Shown here in pieces: positions 5,721-5,758 of a DNA stretch of 5,758 nt (positions are counted from its first letter, which is position 1; every line of letters begins with the position of its first letter). Under the pieces are notes generated by a model that was not told the origin of the DNA, did no database searches, and saw only the letters and a program-made list of their open reading frames with translations. A program made the translations under genes and the position numbers. The DNA comes from Draconibacterium sp. (lineage in GTDB: Bacteria; Bacteroidota; Bacteroidia; Bacteroidales; Prolixibacteraceae), in NCBI GenBank assembly GCA_027011835.1, contig JALUZN010000456.1, positions 1 to 5,758 of the forward strand. Reading direction: 5' to 3'.

Positions 5721-5752
5721 TTTGACAGTGAGATAGAGTATAATTATCTTTA
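5721..5752 (+). promoter_or_regulatory. Bacteroidota-type promoter reading rightward
   Basis: TTTG (5721-5724) is followed after 20 nt by TATCTTTA (5745-5752). This matches the primary-sigma consensus of Bacteroidota (TTTG, about 19-21 nt, TAnnTTTG) except for the last base. The gene it would drive lies beyond the window. The second copy of the 17-bp repeat ends 16 bases upstream of the -33 box, a position typical for an activator or transposase site. Confidence 0.55.
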
Positions 5753-5758
5753 CAAAAT

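Larger units (their letters stand above)
5643..5758 (+). mobile_element. Possible left end of an IS21-like insertion element (partial)
   Basis: This stretch starts with TG, carries two 17-bp direct repeats 40 bases apart, and ends with a good rightward promoter at the window edge. IS21-family ends begin with TG and carry several internal direct repeats that bind the transposase, with the istA gene read inward, so the layout fits. No transposase codon is visible, and the boundary at 5643 is a guess from the TG. The alternative is an ordinary promoter region with an operator-type repeat. Confidence 0.35.

Noticed and set aside
5722..5744. TTGACA and TATAAT boxes of a classical sigma-70 promoter
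   Set aside because: The boxes are only 11 nt apart, too close for sigma-70; the Bacteroidota consensus with a 20-nt spacer fits better.

Overview
The window looks like chromosomal DNA of a member of the Bacteroidota, probably class Bacteroidia (inferred). The coding starts are preceded by A/T-rich sequence rather than a Shine-Dalgarno motif. Two stretches resemble the Bacteroidota promoter consensus (TTTG, about 20 nt, TAnnTTTG). A DUF4857-like protein sits in an ABC transporter operon, and the intergenic hairpin repeats are of types common in this phylum. A genus-level call is not supported.

Layout from left to right. (1) Positions 1-633, plus strand: the last codons of an unidentified upstream gene, then a complete DUF3226/TOPRIM-like protein. 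This segment is clearly more A/T-rich (about 33% GC in hand-counted lines) than the rest (about 40-50%), which hints at recent acquisition. (2) Positions 648-1313, minus strand: a single-HKD phospholipase D/nuclease-superfamily protein, convergent with the first gene. (3) Positions 1314-1524: a gene-free stretch holding four tandem 7-bp repeats directly upstream of the PLD start and three consecutive hairpins of REP type. (4) Positions 1525-2361, minus: PrmA, the ribosomal protein L11 methyltransferase. (5) Positions 2441-2589: a long, nested, imperfect palindrome that starts right after the stop codon of the next gene and looks like a mobile or structured intergenic repeat. (6) Positions 2590-5431, minus: a compact three-gene operon of ABC ATPase, ABC-2-like permease and DUF4857-like membrane protein, probably one transporter of unknown substrate. 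(7) Positions 5432-5758: the A/T-rich leader region of that operon, then two copies of a 17-bp direct repeat and a good rightward promoter. Together these may be the left end of an IS21-like insertion element or the control region of a gene beyond the window.

Functionally, PrmA is housekeeping and the ABC operon is a lineage-typical transporter. The most accessory-looking part is the left edge, where a TOPRIM-like DUF3226 protein and a PLD-type nuclease lie side by side. DUF3226 proteins are often encoded beside AAA/OLD-like ATPases, so the truncated upstream gene may be such an ATPase. That would be a two-gene arrangement recalling the ATPase plus TOPRIM defence systems. The window does not contain enough of the upstream gene to show this.
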